Positions 23,935 through 32,758 of a DNA stretch of 64,000 bases are shown piece after piece. The translations under genes and the position numbers were made by a program. The notes below the pieces were generated by a model, which was not told where the DNA came from, did not search any database, and saw only the letters and a list, made by a program, of their open reading frames with translations. Every line of letters starts with the position of its first letter. Position 1 is the stretch's first letter. The DNA comes from Spirulina sp. CS-785/01 (GTDB lineage: Bacteria; Cyanobacteriota; Cyanobacteriia; Cyanobacteriales; Spirulinaceae), in NCBI RefSeq assembly GCF_028330525.1, contig NZ_JAQMSD010000148.1:82629-146628 (forward strand), in the 5' to 3' direction.

Positions 23935-24462
23935 TGGACAAAGATTGTAACTTTAAATACTTAGAATCAGGTGTAACTACTGGAGTTGCTGTAATTAATC
24001 GTTCCGCAATTTTTTCAATCACCGGAATTACAACACTATTTCCTAATAAGTCAAAAGCAATGTCAGGAGAATAATTAATCTGATAATCTTCCGGAAACCC
24101 AAAGAGTCTTAACCCTTCCCGAATCGTTAGATTTCGTAATCCATCTCCATCGACGACTGCTCAACGATTCATATCAGTGGCCAGTAAGGTAGGTGTAATT
24201 TCATTAGGGTGTAAAATTTTGTTGATCTCAAAACTCAATTTTCCGACAACAATATTATATCCTTTGGGAAGATCAGTGCGGGGTTGACGCTTTTTGACTA
24301 ATTTTCCATCTGCATTTTTGACCTCAACTAAATCTTTAGTTTGATCTCAGAAGTCAATACACAACAAGTTTTGATTCCTTGTTGATGACCAGCATTTTCT
24401 AACCCAATTCGCCTTCCTCCTAGTCCTGCAAATAAATCAATAAATTTGATAACTCGACTCAT
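23935..24462 (-). pseudogene. Decayed DNA (cytosine-5-)-methyltransferase
   Basis: On the minus strand, ATG 24462 opens with MSRVIKFIDLFAGLGGRRIG, the motif I of cytosine-5 methyltransferases, but stops at TAG 24328. In a different frame the C-terminal part continues: KDLVEVKNADGK, ITPTLLATD, VVDGDGLRNLTIREGLRLFG and FDLLGNSVV. The last is motif X. Two in-frame TGA stops at 24349 and 24163 interrupt it, both where Trp would be expected. The central region with the catalytic Pro-Cys loop is absent. The gene is dead; no cognate nuclease is seen. Confidence 0.85.
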
Positions 24463-24577
24463 AGTTATATAAATGTTTTGGGGATTCTTTTCTATATTAC
24501 AATCTTAGAATAAGATTTAATTAAGCTATTTCAAAATAGACTGGTCAGGCCGTTTAACTTATAATTAAGCCTTGAAA

Positions 24578-24607
24578 TTGTTAAACCGATCGCCCATTGC
24601 CTATAAT
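24578..24607 (+). promoter_or_regulatory. Candidate promoter of the TIGR03943 gene
   Basis: TTGTTA (24578-24583), an 18-base spacer and a perfect TATAAT (24602-24607) lie 36 bases before the ATG of the membrane protein gene. Confidence 0.5.
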
Positions 24608-24642
24608 AGAAACTTTAACACCACCCTCACCCCTCCCCCACC

Positions 24643-25443
24643 ATGAACAAACTCCGTCAACTCATCCCCCAAAATGAAAAAACTGCCCGCATTGGGGCAT
24701 TTTACCAACAGCAGATCATCCCTTGGTTGGATGTGTTGGCCCTGTTTCTCTGGGGGACCCTATTTATCCGCTATCGTTTCACCGGGGAATTACGGCTTTT
24801 AATCCATCCCAACTATTTTAATTTAGTTCTGGCGGCGGGACTGGTCTTTTTGGCCATGAGTGGGATGCGTCTAGGCCATCTCCTGCAAAATAAACAAATT
24901 CAACTCCCCCAAGGTCAACATATCACCCTTTTCCCCCCTGGGTTTGGGACGGGGTTATTAACTCTAGTGGCTATTTTGGCCTTTATTATCCCCCCCAGAG
25001 TCCTCACCAGTGAAGTGGCCCTACAACGGGGAGTCCGAGAGTCTCTCCCGGTGACGCAAGTGGAAACCCAAACCTTTTACACCGATGTGAAACCGGAAGA
25101 ACGGAATTTGGTGGAATGGGTGCGGACGTTGAATGCTTATCCTGAACCGGATGCGTATAGTGAACTTCCGGTGGATGTGACGGGGTTTGTGATTCATCTC
25201 CCCAATTTACCGGAAGATTATTTATTTTTAGCCCGTTTTGTGATTACTTGTTGTGCGGTGGATGCGTCTCCGGTGGGGTTTCCGGTGTTGTTACCGTCCA
25301 CGCGAGATCAGTTCCCCCAAGATACTTGGTTAGAGGTGCAAGGGGAAATGATGACCGCGAGTTTAGATGGGGAACGTCGTTTAGTCATTCAAGCGACGGA
25401 TATTAAGAAAATTCCCACCCCGGATGATCCCTATGCGTTTTAA
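24643..25443 (+). CDS. TIGR03943 family putative permease subunit
   Basis: TIGR03943 proteins are membrane proteins usually encoded next to a YraQ-type permease, thought to form a transport pair. The 266 residues have two or three N-terminal helices (about 27-45, 60-80, 100-118), then a soluble domain. It carries the family PVDVTGFVIHLPNLPEDYLF and a pair of Cys in FVITCCAVDASPVGFPV, ending VIQATDIKKIPTPDDPY. The permease partner is not next to this copy; upstream is the dead methyltransferase. The downstream Ig/propeller gene begins 28 bases after the stop, and its longest frame overlaps this gene. Confidence 0.85.
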   Translation: MNKLRQLIPQNEKTARIGAFYQQQIIPWLDVLALFLWGTLFIRYRFTGELRLLIHPNYFNLVLAAGLVFLAMSGMRLGHLLQNKQIQLPQGQHITLFPPGFGTGLLTLVAILAFIIPPRVLTSEVALQRGVRESLPVTQVETQTFYTDVKPEERNLVEWVRTLNAYPEPDAYSELPVDVTGFVIHLPNLPEDYLFLARFVITCCAVDASPVGFPVLLPSTRDQFPQDTWLEVQGEMMTASLDGERRLVIQATDIKKIPTPDDPYAF

Positions 25444-25471
25444 TTCAATTGTTCACTCCTGCTCTCACACC

Positions 25472-27025
25472 ATGAAACTCAGTAAATTATCTTTTCCCCT
25501 TTACCCGATTGATCGAACGTCCATTATGGTGGTTTTCACGTTAATGGTAATGATTCTCCTCGTTTTATTAGGGGGGGATTTTTGCAGTGAAAATCGCTGT
25601 TTAATCCCTACGGGACCGAGGGTACGGGGATTCACTTGGAAGAATCAAACGATTAATGCGAAAGATCGGGCATTTCTCCTCGAGTTTAGCCGTCCTATGG
25701 ATCGGGATACGGTGGAAGAAAATTTAAAAATTAAGCTCACCGATCAGCCCGATGTTGACAATCCTTTACCTGGTAAAATTAGCTGGATTGGACGACGAAT
25801 GGCTTATACGTTGAATGATCCAGCCCCTTATGGGAATAGTTATACCTTGGAGTTGACGGGAGCGAAAGAGAATTTTCAAGGACAAAGGGAGGGAGATACC
25901 ATTATTCCTTTTACGGGAGCGTTTAGAACCCCGGATCGGATTTTTGGTTATATTGGCTTAGAACGAGAGGAACGGGGACGTTTGGTGCTGTATAATTTAA
26001 CACAACAAGAGAAGAAAATTCTCACCCCGAATGATTTAATTGTGACGGAGTTTGAACCCTATGCGGGGGGAGAATCTATTTTATTTAGTGCGACGGAAAG
26101 GCAACAAACCAAAGATGGGGTTTTAGAGCAGAAACTCTATAAGGTGAGTACGGGGTTATCGAAGCGAGATGGGCAAAAAACGGATTCGGAAGCTGTTCCG
26201 GGCAGAGTGGAGTTGGTGTTAGATAATGAGGAGTATCGCAATTTAAAGTTTGATTTGTCAGAAGATGGGAAAACGATTGTTGTTCAACGGGTAAATCGAG
26301 ATGATCCACAGGATTTAGGGTTATGGATTATTCAGAATAATGGCAAGGCTAAACCGTTAGAAAATCAACCTGGAGGGGTGTTTAAAATTGCGCCAGATAG
26401 TCAAACTATTGCCAGTACCCAAGGGGAAGGAATTGCCCTGTTATCCCTTGAACCGGGGGCTGAACCGTTGGAGTTTTTAGCCCAGTTTGGAATGGTGTTA
26501 ACGTTTTCCCCTGATGGAAGTTCGGCAGTTATGGTGGATTTTAATAAGAATAATCCTGATAAACTTTATACTCGTTCTCTCTATTTAGTAAATAATCAAG
26601 GGGGGAAAGAGTTGATTTTAGATACTCAAGGATCGGTGATTAGTTGTGAGTTTGCTCCGGGGGGAGAGCAATTGTACTGTTTGCTGACGAATTTAATTGA
26701 GGATGTGGAGTATGTGGAACAACCGTATATTGCGATTATTGATTTAGAGGAAAAAGAGGAAATTCCTTTAATTACGTTACCGGATTATCAGGATATTCAT
26801 ATTAGTTTGGCCCCGGATGGGTTGGGGTTATTGTTTGACCAAATTACCACTGATCCTGATGCGGAGGAAGAACATACTTTAAAAACCAATGCAGGAGAAG
26901 CGATCGCAAGTGGTCAATTATGGTTATTAATCCCCCCAGATCAACTCCTGTCGGAGAATGAAGGACAACCCCCAGAACTAGAAGAACTCCCCTTTGTGGG
27001 GTTTTCTCCCCAGTGGATACCCTAA
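25472..27025 (+). CDS. Membrane-anchored protein with Ig-like and propeller-like repeats
   Basis: No family name could be assigned. The 517 residues begin with a single hydrophobic helix (about 18-35), followed by GGDFCSENRC, so most of the chain is likely periplasmic. Residues about 55-140 look like a SbsA-type Ig-like domain (FSRPMDRDTVEENLKI, GRRMAYTLNDPAPYG). The rest has TolB-like repeats: DLSEDGKTIVV, IAPDSQTIAS, FSPDGSSAVMV and FAPGGEQLYCL. ATG 25472 is chosen since it starts after the upstream gene; the frame is open to 25424. It is likely co-transcribed with the TIGR03943 gene, though the reason for the pairing is unknown. Confidence 0.75.
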   Translation: MKLSKLSFPLYPIDRTSIMVVFTLMVMILLVLLGGDFCSENRCLIPTGPRVRGFTWKNQTINAKDRAFLLEFSRPMDRDTVEENLKIKLTDQPDVDNPLPGKISWIGRRMAYTLNDPAPYGNSYTLELTGAKENFQGQREGDTIIPFTGAFRTPDRIFGYIGLEREERGRLVLYNLTQQEKKILTPNDLIVTEFEPYAGGESILFSATERQQTKDGVLEQKLYKVSTGLSKRDGQKTDSEAVPGRVELVLDNEEYRNLKFDLSEDGKTIVVQRVNRDDPQDLGLWIIQNNGKAKPLENQPGGVFKIAPDSQTIASTQGEGIALLSLEPGAEPLEFLAQFGMVLTFSPDGSSAVMVDFNKNNPDKLYTRSLYLVNNQGGKELILDTQGSVISCEFAPGGEQLYCLLTNLIEDVEYVEQPYIAIIDLEEKEEIPLITLPDYQDIHISLAPDGLGLLFDQITTDPDAEEEHTLKTNAGEAIASGQLWLLIPPDQLLSENEGQPPELEELPFVGFSPQWIP

Positions 27026-27596
27026 AACTACATTTTGGGGGGTTAAACCTGTTAAAAACGGGTTAAGTAACCCAAGCTATCATTTTGTTGGGTTGGGTTA
27101 CTACTACTACTGATGATCTGTTACAGGAGAGTTTACTGCATAAAATGTGCATTTTGTCAAATCGACTCCCCGAAAAATAGGTCATCGACTGTCTTCAATT
27201 AAGGGGGTTGTGGGGAGTGACTTGACGATAGCATGGGAGTTTGGGGGGTATTTTAGAAAATTGGATATAATACCCCTTTGGATTTTAATTTTTTGTCAAG
27301 GGGCCTTTATGCTAGCAAACGCCGTGGCCTCGTTGCCATTTTTTTGAGTTAATTTTTGTAAATTTGGGGATTTTATACTGATATCTGATTGTTTAATTTG
27401 GTTTTGATAATTTAGGATTATCAAATAGGAGTGGGTGGAGGAGTTTTGGAAATAGAGCGTTTGAGGGAATGTTCACCCAACGTATTTTAAATATTTTCAT
27501 AGGTTGGATAGACGAAGGAAACCCAACGTTATTTCACCTATTGTTTTGTTGGGTTACGCTGTCGCTTCACCCAACCTACTACTTATTTTCTATTGG
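27026..27596. other. Intergenic region with repeats, no credible gene
   Basis: About 570 bases without a supported gene. It holds a GGGGTATT/AATACCCC hairpin (27245-27276), followed by a T-rich stretch, and a GTAGG-type inverted-repeat cassette (27500-27579). The only open frame (27147-27347) has no family resemblance. Confidence 0.6.
27500..27579. repeat. Dispersed inverted-repeat cassette (GTAGG...CCTAC family), copy 2
   Basis: The ends TAGGTTGG and CCAACCTAC are inverted. The inner GGGTTACGCTGTCGCTTCAC is shared with the copy at 4678-4745, so this is the same family. Confidence 0.6.
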
Positions 27597-27989
27597 TTAA
27601 GAATTAGGACTATTTCGGATATCGTCTAGAGGAGAATTCGGTTCATTTGAGTTTGGTCGTGAACTTGGTTGATTTTCTTCTTCATCAGGGTAAAATTCGA
27701 TGGAAAACTTAGCTCGGCATTTTCCTTTTTGCCATCCTTTTCCGTCATCGGTTAAAATTTTACAGTCAATTCCCTCTTCTAGAAAATTAATTGCACTTTT
27801 TTGATTACGTACACTGTGTTTTATATGATTTTTCATTGCTTCAATAACTTCATCAGCTTGATAAGTTGCTGAAAGTTCTGACTCTAGCTGCCAGAACCAG
27901 TAAGCATTGTGGTTTCTATCTTTTGCCGACTCATGGGTTCGTGTAATAATTATTGCTTCAGAGTTAACCGTTCGATATTGATTAGACAT
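27597..27989 (-). CDS. Hypothetical protein with KGK-like C-terminal segment
   Basis: The 130-residue protein is not firmly assignable. The stretch GKGWQKGKCRAKFSIEFYPDEEE resembles the segment of cyanobacterial KGK-domain proteins and of several related cyanobacterial proteins; it suggests a soluble small protein. The C-terminal 25 residues (Ser/Asn/Pro-rich) are low in complexity. Start is ATG 27989. It is followed by an intergenic region and then by the dynamin-like gene on the same strand further upstream. Function unknown. Confidence 0.6.
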   Translation of the reverse strand: MSNQYRTVNSEAIIITRTHESAKDRNHNAYWFWQLESELSATYQADEVIEAMKNHIKHSVRNQKSAINFLEEGIDCKILTDDGKGWQKGKCRAKFSIEFYPDEEENQPSSRPNSNEPNSPLDDIRNSPNS

Positions 27990-28159
27990 TCCATGTTTTT
28001 GAGTTCTTTTTTAAAGAATTTACCATTGATTGTTTTGTTATGCAATAGGGTTCAAAAAATATTTTAACGCCATACTTTCTCTTTTTTTATTATCAATAAT
28101 TCTTTGGGGCGTATGCAATACACCCCTACATTACTCAATCTTAAACCAATTCTCGGTAG

Positions 28160-28178
28160 GGGCGCAATGCTTGCGCCC
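28160..28178 (-). terminator. Hairpin after the dynamin-like gene
   Basis: GGGCGCAA (28160-28167) and TTGCGCCC (28171-28178) form an 8-bp stem with a three-base loop, 21 bases beyond the dynamin-like stop. No clear T-run follows, so this may be a dispersed repeat that also ends transcription. Confidence 0.45.
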
Positions 28179-28198
28179 AAAACCAAGATAAACCTAAC

Positions 28199-30664
28199 CT
28201 ATTCCATCTCGTCTTCTGTGTCTCCCTCCTCCTCAACATCTAACTCCTCAACCTCCGCATCAACCACCCCAACAGGAGCAAAATCATTCTCTCCAATAAT
28301 CGGCAGTTGCTTCTCATACAACATCATCGCTTCCAAACAAGAATTAATCCCCTGAATTGACTCATTGTACTGCTCAATACTCCCTTCAATGTCATCCTGT
28401 AACTGACGATTCTTAGCAATTTTTTCCTCCGCTTCTCGTTGTAAGGACTGCTCTAAATTAGCCCTTGCTCGGTCATACTGTTGTAAAATATCATCAGCGT
28501 GCTTTTCTGCCATCGGAAGGCTTTCTGTTTTAATCGCTTGGTTGACCTCTTGACGGAAGTTTCGGCGAATGGTAGCAGAGACTTTGGGTTCAAAATCTAG
28601 CTTTAACAATTGCCGAATTGCGGGTTCTGCCTCGATAATGCTTTCTGCACCATAACTTTGAGAGGTTTGCTGTAACGTTTGGCGAAACTGATAAACTGAA
28701 AATGTCCCTTCGTCATAGAAGCGGGGACTTTCTCGCACATAGCGATCGCACTCCTTCCGAGCAGCACTCACCAACGCAATAGTTAAGCGATTCTCTAACC
28801 CTTGAATCTTCTCTTCAATCCCCCCATCACCCCGCAATAAACGGTACAATCGTTTATAGTGATCCGTCTGTTGTAAACGCTCCGCCAACCGTTGCGAAAA
28901 TGCCTGAGCAATAGTGCGAGAATAGTCCACCAAAACATCCTCTAATTGATTGGCAATATAATAAATGGCCTCCACTAAAATCGCCAAAAAGGGAGCAGTC
29001 GCATTCCGAGGATGACTCATAGTTGCGCGTTCATAAGTATCCGCCACCGAAAACGCTTTTAACAGTTCATCCAACCGATTCACCATCTTTAACTTCAACT
29101 GGTTAAAATCAGCCTCAAACTGCTCATCCTTATTATTAATCACCCGATTAATTTCAGCCTCCATATACTCCTGAAAGTCTTGGCCAATCTCCTGTAACTG
29201 CTGGTTGAGTCGTTCCAACTCCCGTGCTTTCATCGCGTCCAGTTCATAGGGTTCACTGGCCAACACTTGACGATGGGCTAAATAATATTTCCGTAAAGCA
29301 ATACATAGCGGTTGTAAATCATCCGCTAAATTGGCATAGAGTTGCGGTCGTTTCTCCTCCGTGAGATAACGAGTAATCGCATTACGAAACTCCTCAACCC
29401 CACTATCTTGAATTAACTGCTCAATCAACGGTGTTCCCCACTCGCTCAAAATGCGTACATAATTCTCATTGGGGGTTTCATAGCCATACACCGACACCCC
29501 AAACGTCGTGCCAATTAATTTCCCGGAATTGGCACAATAATTATTAAACGCACTAACAAATTGGGGGGTTTCTTCCTCCCCTCCCAACCCCTTCACACTC
29601 TCGGCAAAAAGACTCTCTAACCCATAGCGATCGCTGCTTTGAGTATGCTTCACCTGACTACCATAAAATCCTAACAGGCCACTGGTCTTATAAATGCGTT
29701 TCGTGTCCCGAAATTCACTCTGAATGAGACGCTCTAACCGTTGTCGCAATTGTGCATTATACCAAGTCTCATCAATGCGATTAAAGACATAGAAGACGCG
29801 ATCGCGGATTCCGGGGTTATTTTTCATTTTCTCCAATAACGAAGTCTCCTCGCTCGTCATATCCCCCGCAGCAGCCGGTTTTAACACCGTTACCACCGCC
29901 GACGTATCCGGATGCTCAATCTTACTATACGTCAACGCCGCATCCTTCTTCACAGGTGCATCAATCCCCGGCACATCCACCAAAACATTCCCATCTTCAA
30001 GCAGAGGATGAGCGCAATAATATTGCAACTTCTTCAACACCGAACTATTACTCCCCCGACGGGCATAATCTGCGGCCTTGGTGAGATTATCAAACCCCAA
30101 CTGATCCATCGAATAAGTTGCATTTTGTACCGTTTGGATGCGATCGCGGTTCTCCAAATACCCATCCAACAGTAAAATGAGAGCATTCGCTTGTTTGGCC
30201 CGTTCCGACTTACTTGCACCCCCCTCTTGTTGTATAATGGTGCGACAATCTTGGGTGAGTTGATCAATACTCTCTGGTTGATTAATATTGACCGTAGAAT
30301 TGAGTAACAAGCGATCGCACAAAATCTTCACCTGTTCTCGAATTTCCGCCTCACTGAGAAACGTCAACACCACCCGTTCCTGTCCAGAGTCCGCATATTC
30401 AATGGTGCATTCCGTCCCCGTCGCGTGTCCCTCCGCACTGTAGAGCAACTCCCGTTCCAACAGCGCATTAATCAACATCGACTTCCCCGCACTAAACGCA
30501 CCCGCAAAGACAATCTCAAAATTCGGAGAAATTGCTTTTTTCAAAGAAGCCTCAATCGCGCTAGTATCCTGAAGGGTGCGTAACTCCTCCTCTTGGTGAA
30601 ATAGCTGTAATAAACGGTTGACTTGTTCTTGGAGACGGACACACTGGGGGTGTACTTGACTCAT
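28199..30664 (-). CDS. Dynamin-like GTPase
   Basis: Bacterial dynamin-like proteins are large GTPases that bind and remodel membranes. The 821-residue chain has the P-loop in FAGAFSAGKSMLINALL near residue 53, the G2/T region GTECTIEY, the G3 motif in VDVPGID near residue 228 and the G4-like FNRIDETW near 295. The rest is helical with long coiled-coil stretches (about 460-560, 720-800) and a hydrophobic patch near 560-580 (FLAILVEAIYYIANQL), which may be the membrane paddle. The acidic C-terminus (DVEEEGDTEDEME) is low in complexity. It stands alone. ATG 30664. Confidence 0.88.
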   Translation of the reverse strand: MSQVHPQCVRLQEQVNRLLQLFHQEEELRTLQDTSAIEASLKKAISPNFEIVFAGAFSAGKSMLINALLERELLYSAEGHATGTECTIEYADSGQERVVLTFLSEAEIREQVKILCDRLLLNSTVNINQPESIDQLTQDCRTIIQQEGGASKSERAKQANALILLLDGYLENRDRIQTVQNATYSMDQLGFDNLTKAADYARRGSNSSVLKKLQYYCAHPLLEDGNVLVDVPGIDAPVKKDAALTYSKIEHPDTSAVVTVLKPAAAGDMTSEETSLLEKMKNNPGIRDRVFYVFNRIDETWYNAQLRQRLERLIQSEFRDTKRIYKTSGLLGFYGSQVKHTQSSDRYGLESLFAESVKGLGGEEETPQFVSAFNNYCANSGKLIGTTFGVSVYGYETPNENYVRILSEWGTPLIEQLIQDSGVEEFRNAITRYLTEEKRPQLYANLADDLQPLCIALRKYYLAHRQVLASEPYELDAMKARELERLNQQLQEIGQDFQEYMEAEINRVINNKDEQFEADFNQLKLKMVNRLDELLKAFSVADTYERATMSHPRNATAPFLAILVEAIYYIANQLEDVLVDYSRTIAQAFSQRLAERLQQTDHYKRLYRLLRGDGGIEEKIQGLENRLTIALVSAARKECDRYVRESPRFYDEGTFSVYQFRQTLQQTSQSYGAESIIEAEPAIRQLLKLDFEPKVSATIRRNFRQEVNQAIKTESLPMAEKHADDILQQYDRARANLEQSLQREAEEKIAKNRQLQDDIEGSIEQYNESIQGINSCLEAMMLYEKQLPIIGENDFAPVGVVDAEVEELDVEEEGDTEDEME

Positions 30665-30809
30665 ACTTACCTCTATAACTGTTCAAAACACGAACAATTA
30701 GAGGATACACAAACAACTAATCTTATTTCGCACCCGCAAACAAATATTTCGATTGTGAAATTTCTGACCCCCTCTTACCCGTAAGTTGAACCCCAAGTAG
30801 AGAAAGTTG

Positions 30810-30828
30810 GTAGTAAGCTCTTGAGAGC
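30810..30828 (+). repeat. GTAGTAAGCTC...GAGC dispersed repeat, copy 1
   Basis: GTAGTAAGCTCTTGAGAGC, found also at 31820-31840 and 51959-51981 with small changes. The inner AAGCTCT/AGAGC part is inverted. Confidence 0.5.
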
Positions 30829-30859
30829 GTCCTCCCCCTAGATATAAACCAAAAGTGTA

Positions 30860-31624
30860 TTAAGATTCCTGATCCGGATCAACCCCCAACGCTAAAAGAC
30901 GCTCCCGCAAACGTTGCACATTCGCCTCCGCTTCCTCTGCTCTAGCGCGTTCCTGCTCTGCTCTAGCGCGTTCCTGCCCTGCTCTTTCCTCCCCCGTTAA
31001 CAACAAATTCCCCTCCCTATCCCACCAACGCAACCAAGGCAACTCCACATTCTGATAACGACCTTGCCACAAACCCAACTCCACCCCCAACTCCTCAAGG
31101 GGAAAATGTCCCCTCTCATTAGGACTCACCCGTTCATAATGACTCCTCACCAACTGATACACCTCCACCTGCTCCCGTCTCACCTCATAAATCGCATAAT
31201 AGGCAGGTCGAATCACCGTTTCATATACCCAAAACTTCCCCGTCCAAGGCGTTGTATCTCGTTCCTCCTCACCATTCCCCGACACAAACTCAATCACAAT
31301 TTGCGGAGGGATTAACTCTTGCCACATCACATAAGACCGTCGCATCTCTCCCTCCAGCATCGGGGGGACATTCGGCACATAAAACCAGTCCGGTGCTTCT
31401 GCACCGTTTTGTGGGGGGTCTGTGATGCGCCAATAAATCCCGCTATCCTGTCCAATGGCATATTGTCCATCAGGATGCACCCGCTCTAAAATCGCCGTGA
31501 TAGAATCCGTTAAGAGAAGACTTTGCGGGTGTTCTTGAAAGTTTTTCACAAACGTTCCATCCTCACAGGGAAGCTCCTTATGGTCCGGTAAGTGAGTAAA
31601 AGTAGGGTCTTCAGTAAAAGTCAT
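30860..31624 (-). CDS. Uma2 family protein with C-terminal coiled coil
   Basis: The 254 residues carry a Uma2/DUF820 PD-(D/E)XK nuclease-like domain (about 20-190), with WFYVPNVPPML, PQIVIEFVSGNGEEE and the KFWVYETVIRPAYYAIYEV stretch typical of cyanobacterial members. A C-terminal charged helix (about 205-240) is built from ERARAE repeats, encoded by a 21-base tandem repeat, and ends LRERLLALGVDPDQ. Start ATG 31624. It is a separate variant from the other Uma2 genes in the window. Confidence 0.88.
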   Translation of the reverse strand: MTFTEDPTFTHLPDHKELPCEDGTFVKNFQEHPQSLLLTDSITAILERVHPDGQYAIGQDSGIYWRITDPPQNGAEAPDWFYVPNVPPMLEGEMRRSYVMWQELIPPQIVIEFVSGNGEEERDTTPWTGKFWVYETVIRPAYYAIYEVRREQVEVYQLVRSHYERVSPNERGHFPLEELGVELGLWQGRYQNVELPWLRWWDREGNLLLTGEERAGQERARAEQERARAEEAEANVQRLRERLLALGVDPDQES

Positions 31625-31687
31625 AGTACAAAATCAGGTAAGCTGTTACGCATTTAAATTGGGATACCGTAGCGACCAAGACTTGTC

Positions 31688-31728
31688 CTGAACTTCGACA
31701 GGCGGAAACTGAGCTTGTCGAAGTTCAG
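31688..31728. repeat. 13-bp inverted repeat (CTGAACTTCGACA)
   Basis: Perfect 13-base arms separated by 15 bases. The core CTTCGACA(GGC/AGC) resembles REP-like repeats common in bacterial intergenic DNA. Confidence 0.6.
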
Positions 31729-31819
31729 TTTTCAGGGAGTTGAAGGATGGTCGCACTACAGGATTTCTGGAATTCTTGATGTTTGGGTTTAGATGATGAA
31801 CAGCTTATTATTCATCCAT

Positions 31820-31840
31820 TCGTAGTAAGCTCTTTAGAGC
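31820..31840 (+). repeat. GTAGTAAGCTC...GAGC dispersed repeat, copy 2
   Basis: TCGTAGTAAGCTCTTTAGAGC; see the copies at 30810 and 51959. Confidence 0.5.
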
Positions 31841-31915
31841 ATATTCTAACCGTTCCTAGTAAACTCTCAGCGAACCTACTTCACCCAACCCGTTTTAACG
31901 GGTTTAAGCTCTTAG

Positions 31916-31935
31916 CCTTGGGTTTGAACCCAAGG
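31916..31935. repeat. CCTTGGGTT/AACCCAAGG palindrome, copy 3
   Basis: A perfect 9-bp stem (CCTTGGGTT/AACCCAAGG) around TG, just after the hypB stop codon (31954 on the minus strand). Confidence 0.6.
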
Positions 31936-31953
31936 CGCATTAAGTAAGGTGAC

Positions 31954-32757
31954 TCACGAAACCCCGTATTTCACTAAATAATCATACCAACCCTGCATCC
32001 CTTCCCCCGTCTTCGCCGAAACCTCAAAAATTGTCGCTTGGGGATTCATTTTTTGAATATTCATCAAAGCCTTATCCCGGTCAAACCCCACCACTTCCGC
32101 AATATCAACCTTATTCAATAACACCACATCCGCCGATTTAAACATAGTCGGATATTTCAAAGGTTTATCCTCTCCCTCCGTCGTAGATAGCATCACCACC
32201 CGCAAATTTTCCCCTAAATCATAAGACGCAGGACAAACTAAATTCCCGACATTTTCAACAATCAAAACATCAAGAGAATCTAAATCTAACTGTTGTGCCG
32301 CTTGTAAAACAATATCCGCCTCTAAATGACATAACGTTCCCGTCGTAATTTGAATAGTAGGGATACCTTTTTGTTGTAATCGTTGAGCATCATTATCAGT
32401 CTCTAAGTCCCCTACAACAACTCCACACGACAACTTTTCTTGTACCTCAAAAGCCGTTCTTTCTAACAGCGAAGTTTTACCCGAACCTGGAGAAGAAACT
32501 AAGTTTAAAACTAATAAACCTTTGTCTCTAAAAAACGCTCTATTCTGTTGAGCAAAAACTTCATTTTTCTGTAAAACTGATTCTTGTAACTTTACAGTTT
32601 TTTCCTGCTTTTTAGGGTGATGATGTCCATTCCCATGATGATGGGAATGTTCATGGTGATGTTCATGGGAATGTTCATGGGAATGTTCATGATCATGTTG
32701 ATGGTTATGGTGAATATGAACCAAATTTTTGTCACTACAGCCACAAGTTCCACACAT
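31954..32757 (-). CDS. hypB: Hydrogenase nickel incorporation protein HypB
   Basis: HypB is a GTPase that delivers nickel during NiFe hydrogenase maturation. The 267 residues begin with MCGTCGCSD, a nickel-binding CxxCGC motif, followed by a His-rich stretch (about 14-50). The P-loop is SSPGSGKTSLLE near residue 90, then VVGDLETDNDAQRL, ENVGNLVCPASYDLGE and the G4 motif LNKVDIAEVVGFD. The His-rich domain stores nickel in related proteins. Start is ATG 32757; hypA stops two to four bases before, so they are probably coupled. Confidence 0.96.
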   Translation of the reverse strand: MCGTCGCSDKNLVHIHHNHQHDHEHSHEHSHEHHHEHSHHHGNGHHHPKKQEKTVKLQESVLQKNEVFAQQNRAFFRDKGLLVLNLVSSPGSGKTSLLERTAFEVQEKLSCGVVVGDLETDNDAQRLQQKGIPTIQITTGTLCHLEADIVLQAAQQLDLDSLDVLIVENVGNLVCPASYDLGENLRVVMLSTTEGEDKPLKYPTMFKSADVVLLNKVDIAEVVGFDRDKALMNIQKMNPQATIFEVSAKTGEGMQGWYDYLVKYGVS

Positions 32758-32758
32758 T

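Larger units (their letters stand above)
31625..31953. other. Intergenic region rich in inverted repeats
   Basis: About 330 bases without a gene. Contents: a 13-bp inverted repeat CTGAACTTCGACA/TGTCGAAGTTCAG (31688-31728), a GTAGTAAGCTC repeat (31820-31840), an AACCCG/CGGGTT hairpin (31887-31904) and a CCTTGGGTTTGAACCCAAGG palindrome (31916-31935). Confidence 0.7.

Noticed and set aside
24163..24349. TGA read as Trp (changed code) or as selenocysteine
   Set aside because: TGA ends many normal genes in the window, and the methylase also has a frame change and a missing core, so decay is the simple reading.
27147..27347. Plus-strand frame of 66 codons in the gap after the propeller gene
   Set aside because: No ribosome site, no family resemblance; the frame runs over a hairpin.
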